53,570 nt of DNA from Janthinobacterium sp. (GCA_025360045.1 JANYCY010000007.1:1-53570); one strand, 5' to 3'. Shown: positions 17,466-27,050, counted from the first letter of the stretch. The notes: generated by a model from the letters alone, not told the origin. Made by a program: numbers and translations.

Positions 17466-18357
17466 TTTTCTTGCCTCGCAATTCTGAATAAAGATAAGGC
17501 ACCACCAACGCTGCAACGGTTGCTAACATCATCATTGAGCTAGCCGCGCCTACACCCATTTGCCCGCGAGTAAACGCCATGGCGTACATAAAAGTGGCAG
17601 GCACATCGGAAGAAAAGCCTGGTCCACCACCGGTCAAGGCCATCACCAAATCAAAACTCTTAATGGCAATATGCGACAAAATCATCAAGGTCGAAAAAAA
17701 CACCGGCCTTAATGCGGGGAGGATGATTTTCCAATAGATTCTAGGCAAAGAAGCACCATCAATTTGCGCCGCTTTTAATATGGAATCATCCACTCCGCGC
17801 AAACCTGCTAAAAATAAAGCCATCACAAAACCTGATGATTGCCATACGCCCGCAATCACCACGGTATAAATCGACATATCAGAATTAACTAACCAATCGA
17901 AAGTAAACCCAGTAAAGCCCCAATCATGCATCAGTTTTTCAAGCCCCAGGCCGGGATTTAACATCCATTTCCATGCCGTACCCGTTACCACAAAAGACAG
18001 TGCCATTGGGTAGAGATAAATCGTGCGCAATACGCCTTCACCGCGTATTTTTTGATCAAGGAAAATCGCCAGACCAATACCAATCGCCATGCCACTGCCA
18101 ATAAATAAACTTGCAAAAATAAATAAATTTTTTACCGCAACCCACCAACGCTCATTTTCAAATAATATTTGATATTGTGCCGTGCCTGCCCATTCTAAAT
18201 TAGGCATTAATCTTGAAACGGTAAATGACAAATAGCCATTCCAAAGAATAAAGCCATATAAAAAAACCAGCGTAAGTAAAAATGATGGTGCTAAAACGAG
18301 GCGCGGCAGCCAGCGCTCCGCGAAGCCATATTGTGCTTCCTGAGCAGATGTAGACAT
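17455..18357 (-). CDS. Sugar ABC transporter permease (MalF/GtsB type)
   Basis: The 300-residue protein has six predicted membrane helices, an N-terminal cytoplasmic stretch, and the permease EAA-like loop QIDGASLPRIYWKIILPALRP. LTGGGPGFSSDVPATFMY is a hallmark segment of MalF/UgpA-type permeases. It has a GGAG site 8 bases before its ATG. It follows the binding-protein gene after a 201-base spacer that carries a REP-type palindrome. It should form the membrane channel with the next permease. Confidence 0.93.
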   Translation of the reverse strand: MSTSAQEAQYGFAERWLPRLVLAPSFLLTLVFLYGFILWNGYLSFTVSRLMPNLEWAGTAQYQILFENERWWVAVKNLFIFASLFIGSGMAIGIGLAIFLDQKIRGEGVLRTIYLYPMALSFVVTGTAWKWMLNPGLGLEKLMHDWGFTGFTFDWLVNSDMSIYTVVIAGVWQSSGFVMALFLAGLRGVDDSILKAAQIDGASLPRIYWKIILPALRPVFFSTLMILSHIAIKSFDLVMALTGGGPGFSSDVPATFMYAMAFTRGQMGVGAASSMMMLATVAALVVPYLYSELRGKKNGE

Positions 18358-18446
18358 TTTTTTCTCCAGAGCATCTTATGAGAGAGGCTGAAAAGCGAAA
18401 TGGGGCCGAAGCAGGCCTTCTAAATCGACAGAAATCAATCGCCCCC

Positions 18447-18512
18447 GTAGGAGCGGATTTATCCGCGAATCAGCGCTATTGACGGCGCTTTCGCGGATAA
18501 AGCCGCTCCTAC
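18447..18512. repeat. REP element GTAGGAGCGG between binding-protein and permease genes
   Basis: GTAGGAGCGGATTTATCCGCGAA (left arm, 18447-18469) and its near-complement TTCGCGGATAAAGCCGCTCCTAC (18490-18512) form a 23-bp stem with one mismatch and a 20-base loop that can itself pair (AGCGC/GGCGCT). This is the well-known GTAGGAGCGG REP of many proteobacteria. In the minus-strand transcript it lies directly after the binding-protein gene, as does the REP between malE and malF in E. coli. Confidence 0.9.
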
Positions 18513-18558
18513 AAGGTAGTATTTAGAATGTCTGGGGAAGCCCCATTCATTACCGTAT

Positions 18559-19803
18559 TTATTTAACCTTGGCTGCCGCAGCCAATTTCACACTTGCTTG
18601 CTGTGCAGTCATCGCATCGTCATTCCAGAATTGCGAAATCACATCCGCCACTGCGCCTTGAGTAGCGGAGTGCATGGCCATACCATGCGCCCATGATGGC
18701 AGTAATGAGCCTTTGGCTGATGTGGTTTTGAAATCTTCGGCTGATTTCTTACCACAATCATCAAACTTGCTCATATCCATGCCTTGCCGCACGGGAATAG
18801 AGCCTTTATTCAAGTTAAATATTTCTTGGAACTCGGGGCTCATCAAAGTAGCCGCCAAGTCTTTCTGCCCTTTTTCAGCGTCTTTATTCGGCAGTTTAAA
18901 CATGGCAAAGCTATCAATATTAAAGGTGTACGCACCGGCAGTACCAGGAGCCGCTACACAGAGAAAATCTTTACCCGGCACTTTGCCAGCAGCGAGAAAT
19001 TCCCCCTTGGCCCAGTCGCCCATGATTTGCATGGCGGCCTTGCCATTAATGACCATCGACGTGGCTAAGTTCCACTCGCGCCCTGCTGCATTTTTATCGG
19101 TATAAGGTTTGAGTTTTTTATAGGTTGTCAGCGCCTTAATCATATTGGCGCTTTTTATAGTGGCAGGGTCGAGCTGAATAAAAGCTTTTTTATAAAAATC
19201 ACTGCCACCCACACCGAGGGCAACTGCTTCAAAGACCGTGGCGTCTTGCCAAGGCTGGCCGCCATAGGCAAGCGGCTGAATACCGGCTTTTTGTAAGGCA
19301 GCAGCGGTAACAAAGAACTCATCCCAAGTAGTTGGCACTTTGGCATTGGCTTTTTTCAGTAAATCGGGGTTCACCCAAAGCCAATTAACGCGGTGCACAT
19401 TGACTGGGGCCGCTACGTAGCTGCCTTTGTATTTCATCACATTGGCAACGACGGGCGGCAGCAATTTGTCCCAGCCTTCTTTTTTAGCCACATCGTCTAA
19501 AGAAGCCAACACCCCTTCATTGCCCCACTCCTGAATGGATGGCCCTTTAATTTGAGCTGCAGCTGGAGGCTGGCCTGACACCACGCGAGTTTTAAGCGCC
19601 GTCATCGCGTTGTCCCCTGCCCCGCCCGCCACCGCAAAGTCTTTCCACTTATGGCCTTTGGCTTCAAGCATTTTTTTGAGCTCTACAGCAGCCTTTGCCT
19701 CTCCACCCGAAGTCCACCAGTGCAATACTTCAACATCAGCGGCATGTACGGAAAACGCAATCGAAAAACTCGCCGCTAATAAACTCACCTTCAGTTTCTT
19801 CAT
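18559..19803 (-). CDS. gtsA: Glucose/mannose-type ABC transporter substrate-binding protein
   Basis: The 414-residue periplasmic protein has a signal peptide ending near VHA-AD (residue 21). The mature start VEVLHWWTSGGEAKA, the AVAGGAGDNAMTALKTRV stretch and NVHRVNWLWVNPDLL closely resemble GtsA of Pseudomonas and the Thermus glucose/mannose-binding protein. It should bind a monosaccharide and hand it to the two permeases. It is the first gene of the transporter operon, following a response regulator gene 166 bases upstream. The symbol rests on remembered family features, so the sugar is an inference. Confidence 0.88.
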   Translation of the reverse strand: MKKLKVSLLAASFSIAFSVHAADVEVLHWWTSGGEAKAAVELKKMLEAKGHKWKDFAVAGGAGDNAMTALKTRVVSGQPPAAAQIKGPSIQEWGNEGVLASLDDVAKKEGWDKLLPPVVANVMKYKGSYVAAPVNVHRVNWLWVNPDLLKKANAKVPTTWDEFFVTAAALQKAGIQPLAYGGQPWQDATVFEAVALGVGGSDFYKKAFIQLDPATIKSANMIKALTTYKKLKPYTDKNAAGREWNLATSMVINGKAAMQIMGDWAKGEFLAAGKVPGKDFLCVAAPGTAGAYTFNIDSFAMFKLPNKDAEKGQKDLAATLMSPEFQEIFNLNKGSIPVRQGMDMSKFDDCGKKSAEDFKTTSAKGSLLPSWAHGMAMHSATQGAVADVISQFWNDDAMTAQQASVKLAAAAKVK

Positions 19804-19969
19804 TACCGTATTCCTTGTGTGGGGTCCGCACCTTAGACTGATGTGCTGTAGTGACTTTAGAGTGGCTACATTGTCATTTAAATGAGGCGAAATACGATCG
19901 GGGACTTACCCTAAGGCAAACATACTACAAATACCGTAAGAAAATGCAGTGAGTATTGAAATCTAGCTG

Positions 19970-20578
19970 CTAGATTTCAGATATTTGCACCCCTTTTAAA
20001 GAAGCGGCCAAGCCACCTGCAGAGCGTACTTTTAATTTGGTGTAAATGCGGGCGCGATGCACTTCTACCGTTTTAATACTGATATCTAATTCATCGGCAA
20101 TTTGCTTATTCAAACGCCCAGTGAGTAACTCACGCAGCACTTCACGCTCACGCGGAGTGAGACTTTCTAGGCGCTCATCCAAGGATTGGCGAGCCGACCA
20201 TTTGCTACGCGCGTCTTCATCTCTCGCTAAACAGTCTTCAATTCTGGACACCAGCAGGCTGTAATCGCAGGGCTTTTCTAAGAAATCCATTACGCCGTCT
20301 TTAACTGCCGCAACCGCCATCGGCACATCCGCATGACCCGTTAAGAAAATAACCGGTGGCAAATAAAAGGAGGTTTTTAATTCAGCATAGAGCTCCAAGC
20401 CGCTCATCCCCGTCATACGAACATCAATAATCAAGCAGCTATAATCGGCTGCATCGGCTTCGTTTAAAAAGTGTTCAGCCGATTCAAATCCAAATACTGG
20501 CCATTGATGTGCCTCAAATAAAATTTGCAGCGCATCACGAACAGCGGAATCATCATCAATTACAGCAATAGGACGCAT
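19970..20578 (-). CDS. FixJ-family response regulator
   Basis: The 202-residue protein has a receiver domain (DDD at 8-10, phosphorylated Asp52 in LIIDVRM, Lys in FLEKP) and a C-terminal LuxR/NarL helix-turn-helix (SLTPREREVLRELLTGRLNKQIADELDISIKTVEVHR). The FLTGHADVPMAVAAVKDGVMDFLEKP segment is typical of the FixJ/TtrR group. It lies between its likely kinase and the sugar-binding protein gene on the same strand, so it probably activates that transporter. In Pseudomonas a two-component pair (GtrS/GltR) also sits by gtsABCD, but that regulator is of the OmpR type. Confidence 0.93.
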   Translation of the reverse strand: MRPIAVIDDDSAVRDALQILFEAHQWPVFGFESAEHFLNEADAADYSCLIIDVRMTGMSGLELYAELKTSFYLPPVIFLTGHADVPMAVAAVKDGVMDFLEKPCDYSLLVSRIEDCLARDEDARSKWSARQSLDERLESLTPREREVLRELLTGRLNKQIADELDISIKTVEVHRARIYTKLKVRSAGGLAASLKGVQISEI

Positions 20579-20689
20579 ACGATTACCTTTAAAAATAGTT
20601 ATTACTCAGGAGAGCCTTAGAAAACACCAAGCTATATTCCCAGCAAAGGAAGCAATAGATTGATCAGCATTCTCTGAATGGCTCAGCCC

Positions 20690-22987
20690 TCAAGATAAAA
20701 CAATTGGAAGGCGAAAAATAAAACAACTACCACCATCGGGGTTAGCTTGAATTTTTAAATGCCCCTGGTGTTGTTCAATAACCGAACGACAAATATTCAA
20801 ACCAATTCCCATTCCCTCGGGTTTACTGGTATAAAAAGATTGGAATAACAAAGCAGGATTTTCAATCCCAGATCCACGATCTGCCACGCAAACTTCTAGG
20901 CAATCTTTACTGGCATAAGCCGTTACTTTGATTTCCCTTTGCATAGGCGGCGTATCAACCATTGCTTCCATGCCATTCTTAATTAAATTAAAGAGCACTT
21001 GCTCCAGCATGACGCCATCGCCCATTACTTTGGGCAGAGGCTGAGCTAAATCCAGCACAATGCGGCTTTTATATTTTCTCGCCATTGGCTCAAGCAATTG
21101 CATGGGCACCGCCAATAATTCAGCAAAATCACAAGGCTCGCTACGCGACGCTCGCCGAGATGAGAAATTACGAATCCCACTAATAATTTGCCCCGCGCGG
21201 CGCGCTTGCTCGCCCATCTTGGCCAAAATATGCCGTACCGAATGCTGCTCATCACGCGATAAAATTTCTTCACCTGCTGCAGCATAGCCCGCAATCGCGG
21301 CTAGAGGTTGATTCAGCTCATGAGCAAGACTGGAAGCCAACTCGCCCATGCTGACTAATCTGGCGGTATGTTGCAGTTTTTCCTCACGACTACGCTCATC
21401 TTCGGCTTGTTGCCGACGCTCAGTAATATCTGCGGCAATCTCAAGCCAAGCAACATGCCCATCCACCCACTGAATACGGCGGCGTTGTACTAAAAACCAA
21501 CGTCCGCTCACAGGATCTTGCCGCTCTGCCGCCACGCCGCCCAAGGGCAATAAAGGCCACATGCAGCATTCGCCGTCAGCCAATAGCGGAAACGTATCGC
21601 TATGGTGGCGATTTCGATAGCGCACTACGCCGCTATCGACATCAAACACAGAAACCGCAGCATCTAAGCCTTCTAATACGGTGAGCAGCTGCTTACGCGA
21701 TTCTGCCAAGGCTTCACGTTCGCTCTTCAACTCGGTGACATCATATAAAGAAGCCATCCAGCCTCGATGCTCACCCCGCCCATCCACTAAGCGCGAGGAG
21801 TAAAGCCGCACATCAAAACGCTCACCATCACGGCGCATAAAACGCAGTGCAAAACCACTCACTGGGCATTCGCCAGAGAGCAAAGATTCCCAAGCCCCTG
21901 CGCAAACACTCAATTCTTCGGGGGCCCAATAAGGCATAGGTGACGATTTACCCAGCAACTCCGCTTGCGTTCTGCCCACCATGCTGCAAAACGCCAAATT
22001 GGCATAAATTAAATGCCCAGATGTATTAATCGCTAATAAGCCTGTCGTGAGCGAATCTTCCATCGCCGCACGGAAACGCATTTCATCTAAGAGCGCATCC
22101 TCGGCCACTTGCCGCTGCCTCATTCGCTCACGTAATAGCCGCAGCGCCCAAAACAGAGACACCAATAATATAAACACGACGCCAAGCAGCCATAGCTGGG
22201 TAATCGAGGTGGTTTCATGCCTTACACTTGCCCGTAATTTAAGTCCGTGCCCCAGCGGCTCAAAGCCGACCGCACGACTGATTCCCGTAAAATTGGTGTG
22301 TGCATCACGCGGCGCCAACACATTACCCTTGCCATCGAGCAGGGATAAGTCATAGCGCTGAATCATCCACCAAGGCACACGCTGCTGCAAAATAGCGGGC
22401 AAGGCATACGAAGCTAAAACAGAGCCAAGATAGACCGTGCCTTTAAATATCGGCACAACCAGCATCATTTGCGGAACTTTAGGCTCACCCGCCAGAATCA
22501 CATTTGAATACAAAACATAGCCCAAAGTAGCCGCACCATCGAGCACCTCCAATAAAAGAGGATCCTCCAAAGGCACGAGGCTTTGTGGGCGCGAGCTATA
22601 AGCCGGTAAGCCCCAAACGCGATTACCCGATGAATTCACATAATCAACAGAGAGCATTTCTGGGGAGGCGCGCAATAGGCTATCGGCTCTGGCACGAAAA
22701 TCCTCTTCGCGCAAAGCATTGGCGGCAATCCCATAGGCTAAGTTTTCAATCGCATTTTGATTAGTTTGTAAATGCAAACGCAGGCCTTGCTCTTGCCAAA
22801 GTAAATCCTGCGACAAGACCGTATTTTGAGCATTTCGGGCTTGACGATAATCCAGCCAAACAAAACTAGTGAGCGCTAATAGCACCAAACTAATTGAGAT
22901 GTAGGCTAGCCACCATAACCAATGAGGGCCAATTCGACGCATGAGGGAGGAAATCATTTGTGGAGGATAGGGTGCATTGTGACTCAT
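20690..22987 (-). CDS. Membrane sensor histidine kinase with PAS domains
   Basis: The protein has an N-terminal membrane helix (LWWLAYISISLVLLALTSFVWL) and a periplasmic region of about 200 residues. A second helix follows (LWLLGVVFILLVSLFWAL), then two PAS/PAC segments, a dimerisation box with the phosphorylated His in HELNQPLAAIAGY, and an HATPase domain (NLIKNG, DRGSGI, GMGIGLNICRSVI). The layout is of the FixL/DctB/TtrS kind that pairs with FixJ-type regulators. Its partner gene is 111 bases downstream. The reading frame is open to a TTG at 23029, but that start would lie in the terminator hairpin of the next gene, so ATG 22987 is used. No clear ribosome site supports any start. Confidence 0.88.
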   Translation of the reverse strand: MSHNAPYPPQMISSLMRRIGPHWLWWLAYISISLVLLALTSFVWLDYRQARNAQNTVLSQDLLWQEQGLRLHLQTNQNAIENLAYGIAANALREEDFRARADSLLRASPEMLSVDYVNSSGNRVWGLPAYSSRPQSLVPLEDPLLLEVLDGAATLGYVLYSNVILAGEPKVPQMMLVVPIFKGTVYLGSVLASYALPAILQQRVPWWMIQRYDLSLLDGKGNVLAPRDAHTNFTGISRAVGFEPLGHGLKLRASVRHETTSITQLWLLGVVFILLVSLFWALRLLRERMRQRQVAEDALLDEMRFRAAMEDSLTTGLLAINTSGHLIYANLAFCSMVGRTQAELLGKSSPMPYWAPEELSVCAGAWESLLSGECPVSGFALRFMRRDGERFDVRLYSSRLVDGRGEHRGWMASLYDVTELKSEREALAESRKQLLTVLEGLDAAVSVFDVDSGVVRYRNRHHSDTFPLLADGECCMWPLLPLGGVAAERQDPVSGRWFLVQRRRIQWVDGHVAWLEIAADITERRQQAEDERSREEKLQHTARLVSMGELASSLAHELNQPLAAIAGYAAAGEEILSRDEQHSVRHILAKMGEQARRAGQIISGIRNFSSRRASRSEPCDFAELLAVPMQLLEPMARKYKSRIVLDLAQPLPKVMGDGVMLEQVLFNLIKNGMEAMVDTPPMQREIKVTAYASKDCLEVCVADRGSGIENPALLFQSFYTSKPEGMGIGLNICRSVIEQHQGHLKIQANPDGGSCFIFRLPIVLS

Positions 22988-23013
22988 CCCTATATGGTAA
23001 AACCCTAGGTCAA

Positions 23014-23046
23014 AAAAATGCCGAAGCAATATGCTTCGGCATTTTT
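23014..23046 (-). terminator. Intrinsic terminator downstream of the Bax-inhibitor-1 gene
   Basis: AAAAATGCCGAAGCA and TGCTTCGGCATTTTT form a perfect stem with a tiny loop. On the minus strand it ends in a run of T (GGCATTTTTTTG). It lies about 100 bases after the stop of the membrane protein gene and just before the sensor-kinase gene. Confidence 0.88.
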
Positions 23047-23151
23047 AAACAGCACAACTTAAAACAAAATCTAATATGGCGTATTCCACAATAGAAACAA
23101 TCACTTATAGAAAAAAACAACCATAAAGGATCATCACATCATCATGCTTAA

Positions 23152-23832
23152 TTAATCTCGACTATTGCCGGTAAAAGCCATAATCAAATGCAAAAGACTC
23201 GTAAATAAATTGTAGACGTTAAGATAAAGGCTGAGCGTAGCGCTTACATAATTGGTTTCACCACCATTGACGATACGGCTGACGTCATACAAAATAAAGC
23301 CAGAGAAAATCATCACGGCTACAGCCGAAATCGTTAAAGACAGCGCAGGGATTTGGAAGAAAATATTAGCCAATGCAGCCAAAACAATCACCACCAAACC
23401 AATCATTAAGAATTTCCCCATAAAGGAGAAATCTTTCTTAGTCACTGTTGCAATCGTCGCAAGGGTAAAGAAAATCGCCCCAGTTCCAATCGCCGCCATT
23501 GCAATCATTTCTGCGCCGTTACTAAAGCGCAAAGCCATTTGCAACATTTGTGATAACCACAGACCCATAAAGCCGGTATAAGCCAGCAGAATAAATACAC
23601 CGACAGCGCTTTCTTTGGTTTTTTCAATGGCGTAAAAAGAGCCAAAGCTAATCGCCATAAAAGCAATAAAGCCCATCATAGGCGACATGCGGAACTGCAT
23701 GGCAATTCCTAAGAAAGCGCCAATGGCTGTTGGTACCATGGTCAGTGCCAACATAAAATAAGTGTTACGTAATACGCGATTACGTTCAGTCGACAGCGCT
23801 GAGCTGCCATAAGCGGTGGTATTTAATTGCAT
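23152..23832 (-). CDS. Bax inhibitor-1/YccA family membrane protein
   Basis: The 226-residue protein has seven hydrophobic segments and the family's characteristic C-terminal LYLNVYNLFTSLLHL and SGFILYDVSRIVNGGETNYVSATLSLYLN stretches. Bacterial members include YccA, which modulates the FtsH membrane protease, and YetJ-like pH-gated calcium leak channels. Which role applies here is unknown. GGAGAG lies 8-13 bases before the ATG. It is monocistronic with its own strong terminator. Confidence 0.93.
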   Translation of the reverse strand: MQLNTTAYGSSALSTERNRVLRNTYFMLALTMVPTAIGAFLGIAMQFRMSPMMGFIAFMAISFGSFYAIEKTKESAVGVFILLAYTGFMGLWLSQMLQMALRFSNGAEMIAMAAIGTGAIFFTLATIATVTKKDFSFMGKFLMIGLVVIVLAALANIFFQIPALSLTISAVAVMIFSGFILYDVSRIVNGGETNYVSATLSLYLNVYNLFTSLLHLIMAFTGNSRD

Positions 23833-23900
23833 TGTCGTGTCTCTCCATTCGCACGGACTAGCCGTGTATGTCAGATAGATGGGTATGCTTTAAAAAAGTT

Positions 23901-24968
23901 TCAAGGAGATTGAAAGAAAGATTCAATATCTGCAAATTTTACTAATGCGAGCTCTTTTGGCGACCACTGCGGCTGATCGTCTCTATCGATGAGTTTAGCA
24001 CGCACGCCTTCATGGAAATCACCATGGCGCAAACAATTTCTTGCACCCAACCATTCCATTTCTACCACTTCATCGTAAGGAAGTGACTGAGCCCGCTGCG
24101 CCATTTCCCAAGTCAAGTAAATAGACGTTGGCGAGCCTGCCGCTTGCAATTCAGCCGCCAAACGCAAAGCCGCTGCATCGCCTTGATAATTTTGAATCCG
24201 CTCACAAATAGCGAGTAAATCATCCCCTGCACAGATCGCCTCTACTTCATCGGCCAAGGGCAACCACACCGATTCAGGCAGGGGGCAAGGCCAAGCTGCC
24301 GATAGGGCAGCCAAGGTACCAGAAGCCAGCTCGGCATCGCGCTCACCCACTCCACTCCACGGCAATTCTTGCAAAATGGCGAGCAAATCATTAAAGGTAG
24401 TCGATGGCAAGGCAAACTCGGCAGCGCCAAAGGCCAAAGCATCTGCCGCATTCAAGCGGCTACCGGTTAGCGCCAATAAGCGCCCCATCTGCCCTTGTAA
24501 TTGTTGCAGCCAAAAACTGGCGCCCACATCGGGAAACAGGCCAATACTGACTTCAGGCATGGCTAACACACTGGATTCAGTCAGGATTCGATGGCTAGAC
24601 GCTGCAAAAATCCCCCAGCCGCCGCCCATTACAATGCCATTTCCCCAAGCAATCACCGGCTTAGGATAGCGATGTAACTCCCGGCAAAGATCATACTCAT
24701 GGCGAAAGAAATCATCGCCCTCATGCAAGAACTCGGGCTGGTTCATGGCATGGTAAAGCGCACGAATATCGCCGCCCGCACAAAAAGCCCGCTCACCCTC
24801 ACCACGCACCAATACCGCCACCAGCAATGGATCATGTCGCCAAGCCTCAATCTGCTCACGGATCTTCAAAACCATAGGCAAGCTTTGCGCATTCAGCCTG
24901 CTAGAGGCTAATAAAATTTCACCCAAAAACATCCCATTACTCAGCGCAATCTGCTGAAAATGCACCAT
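23901..24968 (-). CDS. Enoyl-CoA hydratase/isomerase family, 3-hydroxyisobutyryl-CoA hydrolase-like
   Basis: The 355-residue protein is a crotonase-fold enzyme. GERAFCAGGDIRALY and the GNGIVMGGGWGIFAASSHRI stretch form the oxyanion hole, and MPEVSIGLFPDVGASFWL carries the catalytic Glu/Asp pattern of 3-hydroxyisobutyryl-CoA hydrolases (valine degradation). The C-terminal extension is longer than in simple hydratases, again as in the hydrolases. No valine-pathway gene is adjacent, so the physiological substrate is uncertain. Confidence 0.85.
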   Translation of the reverse strand: MVHFQQIALSNGMFLGEILLASSRLNAQSLPMVLKIREQIEAWRHDPLLVAVLVRGEGERAFCAGGDIRALYHAMNQPEFLHEGDDFFRHEYDLCRELHRYPKPVIAWGNGIVMGGGWGIFAASSHRILTESSVLAMPEVSIGLFPDVGASFWLQQLQGQMGRLLALTGSRLNAADALAFGAAEFALPSTTFNDLLAILQELPWSGVGERDAELASGTLAALSAAWPCPLPESVWLPLADEVEAICAGDDLLAICERIQNYQGDAAALRLAAELQAAGSPTSIYLTWEMAQRAQSLPYDEVVEMEWLGARNCLRHGDFHEGVRAKLIDRDDQPQWSPKELALVKFADIESFFQSP

Positions 24969-25066
24969 TTTTATATCTCACTTTAAAACAAGGGGGGAGT
25001 GCTGCGAATATTGATTGATACGAGGGACAAGCATTACATAACAGCGAAAACACCACCACAAGCATA

Positions 25067-25196
25067 AAACCCAAATCTTAAACCACGGAGAAAAAGGAGA
25101 ACACGAAGGGTCACGGAGAAAAACAGAGGGAAAACTAGGTTTTCTCCGTGAAACTCCGTGTTCTCTGTGCCCTCTGTGTTTCAAGATTTGGGTTTT
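25067..25196. repeat. CACAGAG-type long inverted repeat (copy 1)
   Basis: Outer arms AAAACCCAAATCTT and AAGATTTGGGTTTT enclose purine-rich ACCACGGAGAAAAAGGAGAACAC-like sequence on one side and its pyrimidine-rich complement TTTCTCCGTGAAACTCCGTG on the other. The same unit recurs at 26935, 34717 and 50571. Translations of such repeats give the known false NHREHREHREH-type proteins. Confidence 0.85.
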
Positions 25197-25251
25197 GGCT
25201 AGAGGCTAATTGTCACTGTGGGGTACTGGTCTTGAAAAATATATCAGTCTC

Positions 25252-25333
25252 GTAGGGTGGGCACACAGTTTCATCGTGCCCACGCGAACAGTCACACACA
25301 GAACGCGTGGGCAAAAAAACTTGCCCACCCTAC
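25252..25333. repeat. Nested palindrome, GTAGGGTGGGCA type
   Basis: Outer arms GTAGGGTGGGCA (25252-25263) and TGCCCACCCTAC (25322-25333) are perfect complements. An inner pair CGTGCCCACGCG (25275-25286) and CGCGTGGGCA (25304-25313) folds within. The organisation equals the repeats at 8624 and 46065 with a different inner sequence. It lies downstream of tldD. Confidence 0.85.
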
Positions 25334-25356
25334 ATGCTACAAAACCAAAATAATGA

Positions 25357-26796
25357 TCAGCCTCCCGTGCCACCCACGGTCAGGCCACCATCAATACGTA
25401 AGGTAGGTTGGCCAACGCCAACGGGTACACTTTGGCCTTCTTTGCCACAGGTGCCGACGCCGGGGTCGAGCTGCATATCGTTACCGATCATCGATACGCG
25501 GGTCAGCACGTCGGGGCCATTGCCGATTAAGGTTGCGCCTTTTACTGGATACATTAGCTTGCCGTCTTCTACCCACCATGCTTCGGCGGCGGAGAATACA
25601 AATTTGCCGCTGGTGATATCCACCTGACCACCACCAAAATTAGCCGCGTACAGGCCACGCTTGATCGAGCCGATAATTTCTTCAGGCTCAGCACTGCCTC
25701 CCAGCATCAGGGTATTGGTCATGCGCGGCATCGGCAGGTGGGCAAAGCTTTCACGACGTCCATTACCAGTCAGCGGCATATTCATCAAGCGAGCATTCAG
25801 GCTGTCTTGCAGATAGCCTTTTAAAATGCCGTCTTCGATCAAGACCGTGCGCTGGGTTGGATTGCCTTCATCATCAATATTGAGCGAGCCACGGCGATCC
25901 GTGATGGTGCCGTCATCCACCACAGTCACGCCCTTGGCCGCAACTTGCTGACCAATTTTGCCACTAAAGGCGGAAGAGCCCTTGCGGTTGAAATCGCCTT
26001 CTAAACCATGGCCAATCGCTTCGTGCAGCAAGATACCCGGCCAGCCCGAACCCAGCACCACGGTCATTTCACCGGCAGGCGCAGGGCGGGCGTGTAAATT
26101 CAGCACGGCTTGATCGACTGCTTTTTTCGCGTAATCCAGCACCACGGCATCATCAAAATAGCCGTAAGCAAAACGGCCACCACCGCCTGCACTACCCTGC
26201 TCACGCAGGCCGTTTTCTTCCACAATCACTTGAATAGACAAGCGGCAGAGCGGGCGCACATCGGCAGCACGATGACCATCGTGACGCGCCACATAAACCA
26301 CTTCAAATTCGGAAGCCAAGCTGGCCATCACTTGCACCACACGCTTATCTAAGCTGCGAGCGGTACGCTCTAGTTTTTCTAACAGCGCCACTTTCGCCAG
26401 CTCATCTAGGCTAGCCAGCGGATCAATCGGCTGATACAGCGAATGACCCACAATATCCCGATTTAAAGCGACGGTGTTTTGCCCACCCTGACGACCAATC
26501 GCCCGCGTAGCGGCTGCAGCTTGGCTCAGTGCAGTCAGGCTGATGTCATCAGAATAGGCAAACGCTGTTTTCTCTCCCGATACCGCACGAACGCCAACAC
26601 CGGTATCAATATTAAAGCTACCTGACTTCACAATGCCTTCGTCCAGACTCCATGCTTCGCTACGGCTGTATTGAAAATACAAATCGGCGTAATCAATATC
26701 GTGCGTCAGCATCTGCCCAAACACTTGATCGAGCTTGGCATCATCCAGATTAAATGGTGTTAGCAACGTTTGGCGGGCAGTTTCTAAGTGAGTCAT
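25357..26796 (-). CDS. tldD: TldD metalloprotease subunit
   Basis: TldD forms a TldD/TldE protease that cleaves unfolded peptides and matures some peptide natural products. The 479-residue protein carries the zinc-binding HEAIGH at 258-263 (His258, Glu259, His262-region motif HExxxH) with GLEGDFN after it. The C-terminal half has the conserved YAANFGGGQVDITSGKFVFS and LIGNGPDVL segments. It is the third gene of a minus-strand yhdP-amidase-tldD group, with a 262-base spacer containing a CACAGAG repeat before it. The partner tldE (pmbA) is not in the window. Confidence 0.96.
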   Translation of the reverse strand: MTHLETARQTLLTPFNLDDAKLDQVFGQMLTHDIDYADLYFQYSRSEAWSLDEGIVKSGSFNIDTGVGVRAVSGEKTAFAYSDDISLTALSQAAAATRAIGRQGGQNTVALNRDIVGHSLYQPIDPLASLDELAKVALLEKLERTARSLDKRVVQVMASLASEFEVVYVARHDGHRAADVRPLCRLSIQVIVEENGLREQGSAGGGGRFAYGYFDDAVVLDYAKKAVDQAVLNLHARPAPAGEMTVVLGSGWPGILLHEAIGHGLEGDFNRKGSSAFSGKIGQQVAAKGVTVVDDGTITDRRGSLNIDDEGNPTQRTVLIEDGILKGYLQDSLNARLMNMPLTGNGRRESFAHLPMPRMTNTLMLGGSAEPEEIIGSIKRGLYAANFGGGQVDITSGKFVFSAAEAWWVEDGKLMYPVKGATLIGNGPDVLTRVSMIGNDMQLDPGVGTCGKEGQSVPVGVGQPTLRIDGGLTVGGTGG

Positions 26797-26934
26797 TGTT
26801 TTGTCGCTTGTGTGAATCAGATTATTGAAAGGTATTACACACTATCTTTAAGACGCAGGGAAGGCGAGAAATCCCCTGAAGGAAAAATAGGTCTGTAGAC
26901 GCTATGGGCACTGTAGGGTGGGCACTCGGCTTTA

Positions 26935-27050
26935 AACCTTGAACCACAGAGGGCACAGAGAACACAGAGTTACACAGAGAAAAACAATGATTGGGTGATT
27001 TTCTCTGTGGCACTCTGTGTCCTCGTTTTACTCTGTGGTTCAAGATTTAG
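26935..27050. repeat. CACAGAG-type long inverted repeat (copy 2)
   Basis: AACCTTGAACCACAGAG with GCACAGAGAACACAGAG on the left faces CTCTGTGTCCTC...CTCTGTGGTTCAAG on the right, forming a ~110-base snapback. It occupies most of the gap between the amidase gene and tldD. A lone GTAGGGTGGGCAC half-palindrome precedes it at about 26913. Confidence 0.85.
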
